Part shown: one piece after another, positions 1 to 6,759 of the stretch
Layout of the letters: every line of letters begins with the position of its first letter
Position numbering within the stretch: the first letter of the stretch is position 1
Assembly: GCA_007123655.1 (NCBI GenBank)
Contig: SKKR01000202.1
Coordinates: 1 to 8,138, forward strand
Direction of reading: 5' to 3'
Source: Thermomicrobiaceae bacterium
GTDB taxonomy: Bacteria; Chloroflexota; Chloroflexia; Thermomicrobiales; Thermomicrobiaceae
Length of the DNA: 8,138 nucleotides
Program-made: the position numbers and the translations under genes
The notes under the pieces: generated by a model
What the model saw: only the letters and a program-made list of their open reading frames with translations
Database searches by the model: none
Told to the model about the DNA's origin: nothing

Positions 1-270
1 AATCGGAATCGGCAGGTAGTCCGCGGGAAGTTCGTCCGGTTCTTCAACGGGCGGAAGATGAATCTCGACCTTGTTCCCGAATCGAACCCGATGCGCCGGC
101 TTGACCGGTTCGCCGTTGATCAGCACTTCGCCGGACTTCATGAGTTGCTGTGCGTAGGAGCGGCTGATATCGGCGATCCGCTCTGAAATAACTCGATCGA
201 GCCGTACGCCGTCCTCGTCTTCAGCGATGTCGATGGCAATCCGGACCGCGTCCCTCGCGACGTTGCTCAT
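1..270 (-). CDS. RluA/RluD-family 23S rRNA pseudouridine synthase, N-terminal part (runs off left edge)
   Basis: The window holds the first 90 codons; the rest lies beyond base 1. Residues about 18-75 form an S4 RNA-binding domain of the type at the N-terminus of RluA/RluD enzymes: the run VRLDRVISERI, then SRSYAQQLMKSGEVLINGEPV, then HRVRFGNKVEIHLPP, followed by the acidic linker that precedes the catalytic domain. Enzymes of this family turn specific uridines of ribosomal RNA into pseudouridine in the cytoplasm. The catalytic domain with its HRLD aspartate motif is not visible, so the exact member (RluD, RluC or other) cannot be named. The ATG at 270-268 overlaps the lspA stop codon in the string ATGA, and an AGGAA Shine-Dalgarno (283-279) lies 8 nt upstream inside lspA, so translation is probably coupled to lspA. 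Family assignment is confident; rRNA site specificity is unknown. Confidence 0.88.
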   Translation of the reverse strand, partial: MSNVARDAVRIAIDIAEDEDGVRLDRVISERIADISRSYAQQLMKSGEVLINGEPVKPAHRVRFGNKVEIHLPPVEEPDELPADYLPIPI

Positions 271-875
271 GATGAAGATTCCTGCGATCGTTCGGAACGA
301 GCAGATCGATGCTCGCTTCCGGAACGGGACTCCGCCAGCACTTCCACCGCGTTGTCGGCCGTTTCCGTGCGCTTTTCATCTTCGCGTTCCGGTCCCGCGA
401 TCCAGTCCGGCTTGATCACCAGGACGAAGACCAGCAGCGTTACGCCGACCGTGATCCCCGCGTCTGCCACGTTGAAAACAGGAATCAGCGGCACATCGAC
501 GAAGTCGACGACATAACCAAGCCGAACACGATCAATCAGATTCCCGACAGCACCCCCGAATTGCAACCCGAACGCGGTTGCAAGAAGCAGGCTCTGCGAG
601 ATGAGCCTCCAGAATACCCACGCCAGCAGGAAGACGACGCCGAATGAGACAAAGATGAGCAGCGTCGTGCTGTCCTGGAGAATTCCGAATGCCGCGCCGG
701 TGTTTTCGACGTAGCGAAGCTCGAGAAACCCCGGGATAACGTTGACCGGGCCGCGATCGGCGTCGGGGCCCAGTGCATCAATCGCCAGGCGCTTGGAGAT
801 CTGGTCCGCGACGACGATGAACAACGTCAAGGCGAACAGGAGGCTCCATGGCGATTTCCAGCGCCGCGTGCTCAC
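267..875 (-). CDS. lspA: Lipoprotein signal peptidase II
   Basis: Aspartyl membrane protease that cuts the signal peptide from diacylglyceryl-modified prolipoproteins at the cytoplasmic membrane. The 202-residue product shows all family blocks: DQISK (24-28), ENTGAAFG (57-64), GGAVGNLIDR (107-116), VVDFVD (122-127) and FNVADAGITVG (134-144). The two catalytic aspartates are expected to be D124 and D138, by comparison with known LspA enzymes. Four hydrophobic segments (about 10-31, 70-90, 94-114, 133-154) fit the usual four-helix topology. The start is a GTG (875-873) overlapping the upstream DksA-like gene's stop as GTGA, with GGAG (889-886) 10 nt upstream; no in-frame ATG is better placed. 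Odd point: LspA is usually about 150-170 residues, and here a charged, serine- and arginine-rich tail of about 48 residues (155-202) follows the last helix. It is the middle gene of a three-gene operon. Identification is very confident. Confidence 0.97.
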   Translation of the reverse strand: MSTRRWKSPWSLLFALTLFIVVADQISKRLAIDALGPDADRGPVNVIPGFLELRYVENTGAAFGILQDSTTLLIFVSFGVVFLLAWVFWRLISQSLLLATAFGLQFGGAVGNLIDRVRLGYVVDFVDVPLIPVFNVADAGITVGVTLLVFVLVIKPDWIAGPEREDEKRTETADNAVEVLAESRSGSEHRSARSERSQESSS

Positions 876-1258
876 GTCGCCGCCACTCCGTCGCGATCAA
901 CGATTTCCTGACACTCAACGCAGTAACGCGCGAACGGGATCGCTTCCAGCCGGCCGGAAGGAATCAGTTGGCCGCACCGTTCGCACACGCCAAACGTGCC
1001 GTCATCAACCTTGGACAGCGCGTGCTCCATCTCTGCTTTTCGCTCGGCAAGCTGAGACCGGATCGTCAGCAGGCGCTCCTGTTCCGCCAGGCGGTCTGAG
1101 TCATCTCCGGGGTGATTGTCAGCGCCCTCGGCAGACTCGAGCGTTTCACCGAACCGCTTCACCTGTTCGTCGAGTTCGTTAATCTCCTGATCAGCGCCTC
1201 GCAGATCTTCTCGAAGCTGCTGCTCGATCGTACTCAGTTCGTTTTCGCGCGTTGCCAT
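872..1258 (-). CDS. TraR/DksA-family C4 zinc-finger protein
   Basis: A 128-residue protein with an N-terminal helical, probably coiled-coil half (about 1-85, rich in E, Q, R, L) and a C-terminal zinc finger with four cysteines, C92-x2-C95 and C113-x2-C116, in the DksA setting DGTFGVCERCG. DksA proteins enter the secondary channel of RNA polymerase and, with ppGpp, alter promoter output; short C4 relatives like this one are common outside Proteobacteria and their role is less clear. The coiled-coil tip motif DxxDxA of E. coli DksA aligns here with D52-x-x-D55-x-L57, so both acids are kept but alanine is replaced by leucine. The ATG at 1258-1256 has a good SD, AGGAAAG (1274-1268), 9 nt upstream. 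It is the first gene of the operon with lspA and the RluA-family gene and is divergent from murG. Family is confident; RNA-polymerase regulation in this organism is inference. Confidence 0.9.
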   Translation of the reverse strand: MATRENELSTIEQQLREDLRGADQEINELDEQVKRFGETLESAEGADNHPGDDSDRLAEQERLLTIRSQLAERKAEMEHALSKVDDGTFGVCERCGQLIPSGRLEAIPFARYCVECQEIVDRDGVAAT

Positions 1259-1292
1259 TCAATGCCACTTTCCTGGTCTCGGAGTCAACGCC

Positions 1293-1330
1293 CGGTCCAG
1301 AACGGACCGAGCGGCTGTCACAGAACAGCC
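1293..1330. repeat. Two adjacent short inverted repeats in the divergent intergenic region
   Basis: Two perfect 6-bp inverted repeats sit 3 bp apart: CGGTCC-N5-GGACCG (1293-1309) and GGCTGT-N6-ACAGCC (1313-1330). Read on the minus strand, both share GTTCTG at the top of the left arm and loop. They lie between the DksA-like gene's start and the murG promoter. They could be operator sites, or hairpins at the 5' end of the minus-strand message. No T-run follows either, so they are not terminators by sequence. Function is unknown. Confidence 0.45.
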
Positions 1331-1333
1331 AGA

Positions 1334-1339
1334 ATTCTA
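1334..1339 (-). promoter_or_regulatory. Candidate -10 box for the dksA-lspA-rlu operon
   Basis: The minus strand reads TAGAAT at 1339-1334, five of six matches to TATAAT. No convincing -35 hexamer is found 16-19 nt upstream (the 17-nt position reads GCTTCG), so this is a weak call. It would start transcription near 1327, giving a leader of about 70 nt that includes the CGGTCC/GGACCG inverted repeat. Confidence 0.3.
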
Positions 1340-1362
1340 GCACGCAGGATAAGCGCCGAAGC

Positions 1363-1391
1363 TTGTCCGCGGGTCTCACTGAACCTAGAAT
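1363..1391 (+). promoter_or_regulatory. Probable sigma-70-type promoter of murG
   Basis: TTGTCC (1363-1368, four of six matches to TTGACA) and TAGAAT (1386-1391, five of six to TATAAT) are separated by exactly 17 bp. Transcription would begin near 1398, leaving a short leader of about 27 nt before the murG GTG. Spacing, match quality and position all fit, making this the strongest promoter candidate in the window, though it was judged by eye only. Confidence 0.6.
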
Positions 1392-1414
1392 CCAGCCGGA
1401 AGGACGACAATCTC

Positions 1415-1420
1415 GGGAGG
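1415..1420 (+). promoter_or_regulatory. Shine-Dalgarno site that selects the murG GTG start
   Basis: GGGAGG lies only 4 nt before the GTG at 1425. The spacing is short, but no other start in this frame lies near it, and the GTG places the conserved glycine loop of MurG at its usual distance from the N-terminus. The site therefore supports GTG as the true start. Confidence 0.65.
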
Positions 1421-1424
1421 TATC

Positions 1425-2558
1425 GTGACGAGTTCACCAGTTCGAATCGTGATCGCGGGCGGTGGCACGGGAGGTCATGTGCAGCCGGCGATCGCGGTTG
1501 CGGATACAATGCGCGAAATCGCTGACGTGTCGCTCGCCTGGATCGGGAGTCGATCCGGAATCGAGGCTGAAATCGCGCGTGAGCGCGGTATTGACTTTCA
1601 CTCGATTCCGGCGGGCAAGTTACGACGCTATCTTTCGCTGCACACGATCATCGACTCAGTACGTGTTCCGGCAGGTATCGTGAAAGCGCGGGTCCTTCTC
1701 CGGCGCATCAAGCCGGACGTGATCTTCAGTACAGGCGGATACGTCAGTGTGCCGACGGTCCTGGCCGGCTGGCTTGCCGGCATTCCGATCATCACGCATG
1801 AGCAGACAGCCACGATCGGTTTGGCAAACCGGATCAACGCCCGGTTCGCGGACCGCATCGCGCTGGCATACGAGGCAACCGCGAATCTACTGCCGGATGA
1901 TGGTCGCGTCGTGGTCACGGGAAACCCGGTTCGCGCTGAGCTTCGGTCCGGGAATGCGGATAACGCGAGGCAGGCGTTCGACCTGGATCCCACCGTGCCT
2001 GTCGTCTACGTCACAGGTGGGTCACTTGGGGCACATGCGATAAATAACACTGTCCGTACACTTATTTGCGGCCTTGTTGAAACTGCCAATGTTGTCCATC
2101 AGTGCGGCCCCGTCGCCATGAACGGAGATTATCCGCGACTTCAAGCGGCACGATCAGAGCTCCCGGCGTCTCTCCAGGCACGCTACGTCGTTCAAGAGCA
2201 AATCGGACCCGAACTCGCCGACGTGTACGCGGCCGCCGACCTTGTTGTGGGACGAAGCGGGGGAGGAACCGTCGCGGAGCTGGCGTTGCTTCAAAAGCCA
2301 GCGATCCTCATTCCGCTCCCCGGAACGTCCAGCGATGAACAAACACGCAACGCTCGTGTTCTGGAGGACGCCGGCGGAGCCGTCGTCATCGAACAATCCC
2401 GGCTGACCCCGGAGCGGCTCCTGTCCGCCATCCAGGAGCTGCTTGCTGACCAGAATCGACGTGAAACCATGTCGGAAGCGGCTGGCAGCGTTGCCCAACC
2501 TGACGCAGCCGAGTTGCTCTCGCGTGAGATCCTCGGGCTTGCGTCGGCACGGCGCTAG
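1425..2558 (+). CDS. murG: MurG, UDP-GlcNAc:lipid I N-acetylglucosaminyltransferase
   Basis: Peripheral inner-membrane GT-B glycosyltransferase (GT28) that adds N-acetylglucosamine from UDP-GlcNAc to lipid I, giving lipid II, the last cytoplasmic step of peptidoglycan synthesis. The 377-residue product has family length. Visible motifs: the first glycine loop GGGTGGHV with its histidine (12-19), GGYVSVP (104-110), HEQT...GLANR (125-136), GNPVR (166-170), GGSLGA opening the C-terminal Rossmann domain (198-203), the UDP-GlcNAc-binding GRSGGGTVAEL with E285 (276-286), and DEQTRNA (304-310). It starts at GTG behind GGGAGG and a good promoter. It is the only plus-strand gene here, divergent from the DksA-like operon and convergent with radA, with which it shares its stop palindrome. 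It is not flanked by mur, fts or ddl genes, so it is detached from the usual division/cell-wall cluster. Identification is very confident. Confidence 0.96.
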   Translation: MTSSPVRIVIAGGGTGGHVQPAIAVADTMREIADVSLAWIGSRSGIEAEIARERGIDFHSIPAGKLRRYLSLHTIIDSVRVPAGIVKARVLLRRIKPDVIFSTGGYVSVPTVLAGWLAGIPIITHEQTATIGLANRINARFADRIALAYEATANLLPDDGRVVVTGNPVRAELRSGNADNARQAFDLDPTVPVVYVTGGSLGAHAINNTVRTLICGLVETANVVHQCGPVAMNGDYPRLQAARSELPASLQARYVVQEQIGPELADVYAAADLVVGRSGGGTVAELALLQKPAILIPLPGTSSDEQTRNARVLEDAGGAVVIEQSRLTPERLLSAIQELLADQNRRETMSEAAGSVAQPDAAELLSREILGLASARR

Positions 2559-3955
2559 GCTGACGCCGCACGCGGCGAGACCGTCAGACAGGCGTCGATT
2601 GCTTCGCGCGCCGTCGCCATCCGCAGTAGCTCGAGATCGCTCTGACCGGAGGACGCACCTCGCGGCCCGGTCGCCGGGATGATTGCCCGGGTGAATCCGA
2701 GCTTCGACGCCTCGTTCAGGCGTCGCTCGAGCTGGCTGACGCTTCGAAGCTCGCCTGACAGCCCAACCTCCCCGACAAGCACCGTGTGGCGGTCTACCGG
2801 GCGATTAGCGTGGCTGGAGGCAATCGCGGCGATTACGCCCAGATCCACAGCCGGCTCGGCAACTCTCAACCCTCCAACGACATTGACGAACACGTCATAC
2901 GTACCGAGGTTGTACCCGACACGCTGCTGCAAGACCGCAATCAGCATCTGCAGGCGGTTCACATCAAACCCGTTCGACGTCCGGCGGGGATTGCCGTACG
3001 CCGTGGCTGCGGTCAGAGCCTGAACTTCAATAAGAATCGGACGCGTTCCCTCCAGCGGGACTGAGACCGCGGAGCCCGCGGCGTTTCCGGATCGCTCCTG
3101 CAAGAACGCCATGGATGGGTTGGCAACTTCCCGCATCCCGGCGTCAAGCATCTCGAACACGCCTACCTCGTCCGTCGAGCCGAACCGATTCTTGACCGCA
3201 CGCAGGATTCGGTACTGGTGATAGCGATCGCCTTCCAGATACAGGACGGCATCAACCGTATGCTCCAGCACTCGCGGCCCGGCAATTGTCCCCTCCTTGG
3301 TGACGTGTCCCACGATCATCACCGGAATACCAGACTGCTTGGCCATGTGCATCAGCCGGGACGTACACTCACGCACCTGGGACACGCTTCCGGCAGCGGA
3401 CTGGAGTTCGGGAAGAAAGACCGTCTGGATGGAATCGATGACGACCAGGCCCGGCTGCACCTGATCGATCTGCGTGAGGACTTCGTTCAGATCCGTTTCT
3501 CCGAAAACCATCAGGTCTTCGGCCATTGCGCCGAGTCGGTCCGCTCTCAGTTTGATCTGGTGCGGCGACTCCTCCGCTGAGACGTAGAGCACTCTCCCCT
3601 GCTGGGCGCTGTGGAGGCTGGAAACCTGGAGTAACAGTGTCGATTTTCCGATGCCGGGATCACCTCCGATGAGAACGAGCGACCCCGGCACAAGACCACC
3701 CCCCAGGACCCGGTTGAACTCGTCGATACTGACGGGAATGCGCCGCTGATCATCCGTGGTGATGTCGCCGAGCCGGACCGGGCCGGTCACTGACGGTGAA
3801 CCAGCGTGCGGCGTCACCATCGTCGACCGCTGCTCGCCCCTCTCGACCGTCTCGACCATTGATCCCCAGGTGCCGCAGTCCGGGCATCGGCCGTAGTAGC
3901 CGGGGCTTTCCATCCCGCACTGCTGGCACACATACTTCGTTCTCGTCTTCGGCAT
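2555..3955 (-). CDS. radA: RadA (Sms), DNA repair ATPase/branch-migration helicase
   Basis: RecA-like ATPase that helps process and extend recombination intermediates in the cytoplasm, working with RecA. The 466 residues match the family's usual 450-460. An N-terminal C4 zinc finger is formed by C10-x2-C13 and C24-x2-C27. The ATPase core has Walker A GDPGIGKST (98-106), SAEES (126-130), Walker B LVVIDS with D174, and the RadA signature KNRFG (255-259). The C-terminal third (about 290-450) is the Lon-protease-like domain with VGEVGLSGELR, which serves as an oligomerisation scaffold rather than a protease in this family. The ATG at 3955-3953 has AGGGA (3967-3963) 7 nt upstream and leads directly into the zinc finger, so the start is secure. 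It follows clpC, a pairing also known from Firmicutes, but a strong hairpin lies between them. Its stop overlaps the murG stop. Confidence 0.97.
   Translation of the reverse strand: MPKTRTKYVCQQCGMESPGYYGRCPDCGTWGSMVETVERGEQRSTMVTPHAGSPSVTGPVRLGDITTDDQRRIPVSIDEFNRVLGGGLVPGSLVLIGGDPGIGKSTLLLQVSSLHSAQQGRVLYVSAEESPHQIKLRADRLGAMAEDLMVFGETDLNEVLTQIDQVQPGLVVIDSIQTVFLPELQSAAGSVSQVRECTSRLMHMAKQSGIPVMIVGHVTKEGTIAGPRVLEHTVDAVLYLEGDRYHQYRILRAVKNRFGSTDEVGVFEMLDAGMREVANPSMAFLQERSGNAAGSAVSVPLEGTRPILIEVQALTAATAYGNPRRTSNGFDVNRLQMLIAVLQQRVGYNLGTYDVFVNVVGGLRVAEPAVDLGVIAAIASSHANRPVDRHTVLVGEVGLSGELRSVSQLERRLNEASKLGFTRAIIPATGPRGASSGQSDLELLRMATAREAIDACLTVSPRAASA
2564..2577. repeat. GC-only perfect palindrome just past the murG stop, inside radA 3' end
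   Basis: CGCCGC-AC-GCGGCG is a 14-bp perfect inverted repeat located 5 bp after the murG stop codon and inside the last codons of radA. It would fold as 5 bp with a CACG loop. No T-run follows on the plus strand, so it is not a canonical terminator, although it is the only hairpin placed to mark the murG 3' end. Confidence 0.35.
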
Positions 3956-4033
3956 GTACCCGTCCCTGGCGAAGATCGAATGCCGCTAACACCCGTGCGA
4001 ACCGGTACAGGGTAACAGAATCTCAGACGCGAA

Positions 4034-4063
4034 GCGGCCGCCGGATTCGTGTCCGGCGGCCGC
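4034..4063 (-). terminator. Strong hairpin between clpC and radA, probable clpC terminator or processing signal
   Basis: A perfect 12-bp inverted repeat, left arm GCGGCCGCCGGA at 4034-4045 and right arm TCCGGCGGCCGC at 4052-4063, has a 6-nt loop. It begins 24 nt after the clpC stop. Downstream on the minus strand the sequence is T-containing (TTCGCGTCTGAGATTCTGTT) but has no continuous T-run. It could be a weak intrinsic terminator, an attenuator, or a stem that protects the clpC message end. I found no clear radA promoter in the remaining 78 bp, so read-through into radA is likely. Confidence 0.6.
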
Positions 4064-4087
4064 CCCACTTCAATCTCATCCGTCCGC

Positions 4088-6556
4088 CTAGGTGGAGACC
4101 GGCTGGAGCTCTTCTGCTTCTTCGGTTTTCTTCTCGAGCTTGAGCAGGTCATCTTCAATGTCGATGGTCACGACATCACCTGGCTTGTACCGGTTCTCCA
4201 GTAGCCCCTCTGCCAGCGGATCTTCGATCAGATTCTGGATCAACCGTCGCAACGGACGAGCGCCGTATTGACGGTCGTAGCCGCGGCGCCCGAGAAAGTC
4301 CAGCGCATCGGTCGTGATCTCCATCATCACTTCCTTCTCGGAAAGCTGTTCCCGAACGCGCTTCAGTTCCAGTTCGACGATCTCGCGGATTTCCTCGGTT
4401 GTCAGCGGATGGAACACGATCACGCCGTCGATACGGTTCAGGAACTCCGGCCGGAAGGTGGTCTTGAGCTGAGCAAGCACCTTCTCCTTCATGCTCTCGT
4501 ATTCCATGCGCTGCTTTTCTTCCTCGTTCTCAGCGACGGCAAACCCGAGGCCGCCTTCTTTCTGGATCATTTCCGCCCCAACATTCGAGGTCATGATCAG
4601 GATGGTGTTGCGGAAATCAACCCGGCGCCCCTTGGCGTCGCTCAAACTGCCGTCTTCGAGAATCTGAAGGAGCATGTTAAACGCTTCCGGGTGCGCCTTC
4701 TCGATCTCGTCCAGCAGGATCACCGAGTAGCTCTTGCGCCGGACCGCCTCGGTCAGCTGGCCGCCCTCTTCGTAGCCGACGTACCCCGGTGGCGCGCCAA
4801 CCAGGCGGGCAACCGCGTGACGCTCCATGAACTCACTCATGTCGATCTTGATCAGGGCATCCTCACTGCCGAACATGAACTCTGCCAGCGCCCGGGCAAG
4901 AAGCGTCTTCCCGACACCTGTCGGACCAAGGAAGATAAAGCTGCCGATCGGGCGCATCGGATCCTTGAGCCCGGCGCGCGCCCGGCGCACTGCCTTGGAC
5001 ATTGTTGTGATCGCTTCGTCCTGACCAACGATGCGCTCGTGCAGTGCCTCTTCCATCTGGAGCAGACGTTCGGACTCTTCCGTGGCGAGACGCATCAGCG
5101 GAATGCCGGTCCACATCGAGACGACCTGCGCAATGTCCTCCTCGTTCACCTCGGGGACATCGGAGCCTTGCTCTTCTTTCCAGTTCGCTTCCAGGTCCGC
5201 GATCCGCCGCTGAAGCTGCCGCTCGCGGTCGCGCAGATCCGCCGCAAGCTCGAACTCCTGACCAGAGACCGCGGAATCGAGTTCACGTTGAAGCGACTCG
5301 AGTCCTTTCATCGCCTCTTTGAGACTCGGCGGTGACGACGAGCGGTACATCCGGACGCGGGACGATGCCTCATCGATCAGGTCAATCGCCTTATCCGGCA
5401 GGAACCGGTCCGTCACATAACGGGATGCCAGGCTGGCAGCCGAACTCAGCGAATCGTCGCTGATCTTCAGCTTGTGGTGCTCCTCGTACCGCTCGCGCAG
5501 CCCTTCAAGAATTCTGACGGTCTCCTCAACGGACGGTTCATCGACCTGAACTGGCTGGAAGCGCCGCTCCAGGGCGGCGTCTCGTTCAATGTACTTGCGG
5601 TACTCGTCGAGCGTCGTCGCACCGATGGTCTGCAACTCACCCCGGGACAATGCCGGTTTCAGGATGTTTGCGGCATCGACCGCGCCTTCAGCAGCGCCTG
5701 CGCCGACAAGTGTGTGGAGCTCATCGATGAACAGAATGCTCCCGGTCTCCTTGACCTCGGCAACGATCTTCTTCAGCCGCTCTTCAAACTCGCCACGATA
5801 CTTTGTCCCGGCGACCAGCGCACCGATGTCAAGCGCTATTACACGCTTGTTCTGCAGCGGTTCCGGAACATCTCCGGAGATGATACGCTGCGCCAGTCCT
5901 TCAACGATCGCCGTCTTGCCGACTCCGGGTTCACCGATCAGCGCAGGATTGTTCTTGGTTCGCCGGGAAAGAATCTGCATCACGCGCTCGATCTCGTTGG
6001 CGCGTCCAATAACCGGATCGAGCTGGTTCTGGTTGGCCGCTTCGGTCAAATCGAACCCGAGCGCGTCCATGTACGGAGTCTTGGTCTGCTGACCTTTCTG
6101 CTGGTACCCGCTGCTCTGGCTTACCACCTGCATCACCTGCTGGCGCACCTTTTCCAGGCTCACGCCGAGGCTTTCCAGAACGCCGGCTGCAATACCCTCG
6201 CCTTCTCGCACAAGCCCGAGAAGGAGGTGCTCAGTGCCAATGTAGTGATGGTTGAGTCGTCGCGCTTCGTCGACGGCCAGCTCGATCACTTTCTTGGCCC
6301 GTGGTGTCAGTCCGATCTCGCCGACGATCATCGAGTCGCCGCGTCCGATGATGAACTCCACCGCGCTTCGCACCTTTGGAAGTTGCACGCCCATGTTCGC
6401 CAGAACGCGAGCAGCGACTCCGTCGCCTTCGCGAACCAGTCCGAGCAGCAAATGCTCGGTTCCAATGTAGTTGTGGTTGAAGCGATGCGCTTCTTCCTGA
6501 GCCAGTGTCAGGACCTTGCGGGCGCGCTCGGTAAATTTCTCGAACTTGTCTGCCAT
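4088..6556 (-). CDS. clpC: ClpC, AAA+ unfoldase of the Clp protease
   Basis: Hsp100-family ATPase that unfolds proteins and feeds them to ClpP; it acts in general and stress-induced protein turnover in the cytoplasm. The 822 residues show the ClpC layout in order: two Clp-N repeats (about 1-70 and 80-145), with near-identical cores [14 protein letters not shown] at 31-44 and 106-119; first AAA+ module with Walker A GEPGVGKT (208-215), Walker B FIDE (D278, E279) and arginines R331/R332; a UVR-type middle segment (about 415-465) typical of ClpC rather than ClpB, whose middle domain is much longer; second AAA+ module with Walker A GPTGVGKT (544-551) and Walker B LLDE (D616, E617); LGF (670-672), the likely ClpP-docking tripeptide; and a C-terminal D2-small domain (about 715-800). 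The ATG at 6556-6554 has AGGAGA 6 nt upstream. No ctsR, mcsA or mcsB precedes it; rpsA does. No clpP is in the window. Confidence 0.97.
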   Translation of the reverse strand: MADKFEKFTERARKVLTLAQEEAHRFNHNYIGTEHLLLGLVREGDGVAARVLANMGVQLPKVRSAVEFIIGRGDSMIVGEIGLTPRAKKVIELAVDEARRLNHHYIGTEHLLLGLVREGEGIAAGVLESLGVSLEKVRQQVMQVVSQSSGYQQKGQQTKTPYMDALGFDLTEAANQNQLDPVIGRANEIERVMQILSRRTKNNPALIGEPGVGKTAIVEGLAQRIISGDVPEPLQNKRVIALDIGALVAGTKYRGEFEERLKKIVAEVKETGSILFIDELHTLVGAGAAEGAVDAANILKPALSRGELQTIGATTLDEYRKYIERDAALERRFQPVQVDEPSVEETVRILEGLRERYEEHHKLKISDDSLSSAASLASRYVTDRFLPDKAIDLIDEASSRVRMYRSSSPPSLKEAMKGLESLQRELDSAVSGQEFELAADLRDRERQLQRRIADLEANWKEEQGSDVPEVNEEDIAQVVSMWTGIPLMRLATEESERLLQMEEALHERIVGQDEAITTMSKAVRRARAGLKDPMRPIGSFIFLGPTGVGKTLLARALAEFMFGSEDALIKIDMSEFMERHAVARLVGAPPGYVGYEEGGQLTEAVRRKSYSVILLDEIEKAHPEAFNMLLQILEDGSLSDAKGRRVDFRNTILIMTSNVGAEMIQKEGGLGFAVAENEEEKQRMEYESMKEKVLAQLKTTFRPEFLNRIDGVIVFHPLTTEEIREIVELELKRVREQLSEKEVMMEITTDALDFLGRRGYDRQYGARPLRRLIQNLIEDPLAEGLLENRYKPGDVVTIDIEDDLLKLEKKTEEAEELQPVST

Positions 6557-6562
6557 GGTTCT

Positions 6563-6580
6563 TCTCCTCTGGCCTCCTTA
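6563..6580 (-). promoter_or_regulatory. Tandem Shine-Dalgarno sequences before clpC
   Basis: On the minus strand a perfect anti-SD match, TAAGGAGG (6580-6573), is followed by AGGAGA (6568-6563), which lies 6 nt from the clpC ATG. The closer one is correctly spaced. The stronger one is 16 nt from the ATG, too far for normal initiation, and no other start codon follows it at a usable distance. It may act as a ribosome standby site. Confidence 0.55.
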
Positions 6581-6645
6581 CTCCACATGTCCCAGTGCAA
6601 GTTCGGGGCCATACCTGCCGCGATCGCAATATCAGGAAAACGCAA

Positions 6646-6674
6646 ACCCCCGAATGGTCATGACCGGTGGGGGC
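6646..6674 (-). terminator. Terminator-like nested hairpin after rpsA
   Basis: On the minus strand a GCCCCC arm (6674-6669) pairs with GGGGGT (6651-6646, one G-U pair), enclosing the perfect 10-bp palindrome GGTCATGACC (6656-6665). The tract TTTGCGTTTTCC follows at once. This fits an intrinsic terminator for rpsA, 86 nt beyond its stop codon. If the clpC promoter lies upstream of it, the same hairpin would sit in the clpC leader and could act as an attenuator. Confidence 0.5.
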
Positions 6675-6708
6675 TGCGCCGGCCGCGATGCACGTTGTCA
6701 CTCATTAA

Positions 6709-6717
6709 CGTATATCA
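6709..6717 (-). promoter_or_regulatory. Weak extended -10 candidate for clpC in an AT-rich patch
   Basis: The stretch from about 6700 to 6730 is much richer in A and T than its surroundings. On the minus strand it contains TGATATACG (6717-6709), an extended -10-like TGN-TATACG. No -35 match is found 17 nt upstream. A 5-bp inverted repeat ACGTT-N10-AACGT (6692-6711) overlaps it. I saw no CIRCE, HspR or CtsR operator. Low confidence. Confidence 0.2.
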
Positions 6718-6759
6718 CGGCTATATTCTCGATGTGCTGGGATCTGGCAGGTCGAGCGG

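Noticed and set aside
742..1182. Plus-strand open frame of 146 codons across the lspA/dksA junction
   Set aside because: It lies antisense to two clearly identified genes, has no plausible ribosome-binding site or domain, and its Arg/Ser-rich composition is typical of a shadow frame.
4268..5335. Long plus-strand open frame (355 codons) opposite the second half of clpC
   Set aside because: Antisense shadow of clpC with no family motifs, and composition explained by the codon bias of the real gene.
6176..6480. Internal repeat of about 225 bp in the 5' part of clpC
   Set aside because: This is the normal duplicated Clp-N domain found throughout the ClpC family. The cores agree in protein but differ at silent sites, so it is not a recent duplication.
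6620..6627. GCGATCGC palindrome upstream of clpC
   Set aside because: An 8-bp GC-rich palindrome of this kind is expected by chance and is a frequent motif in many genomes; nothing ties it to regulation here.
6656..6665. GGTCATGACC palindrome as a CtsR, HspR or CIRCE heat-shock operator for clpC
   Set aside because: It does not match the CtsR tandem heptads, the HspR CTTGAGT repeats or the CIRCE arms. It is better explained as the inner part of the terminator-like hairpin.
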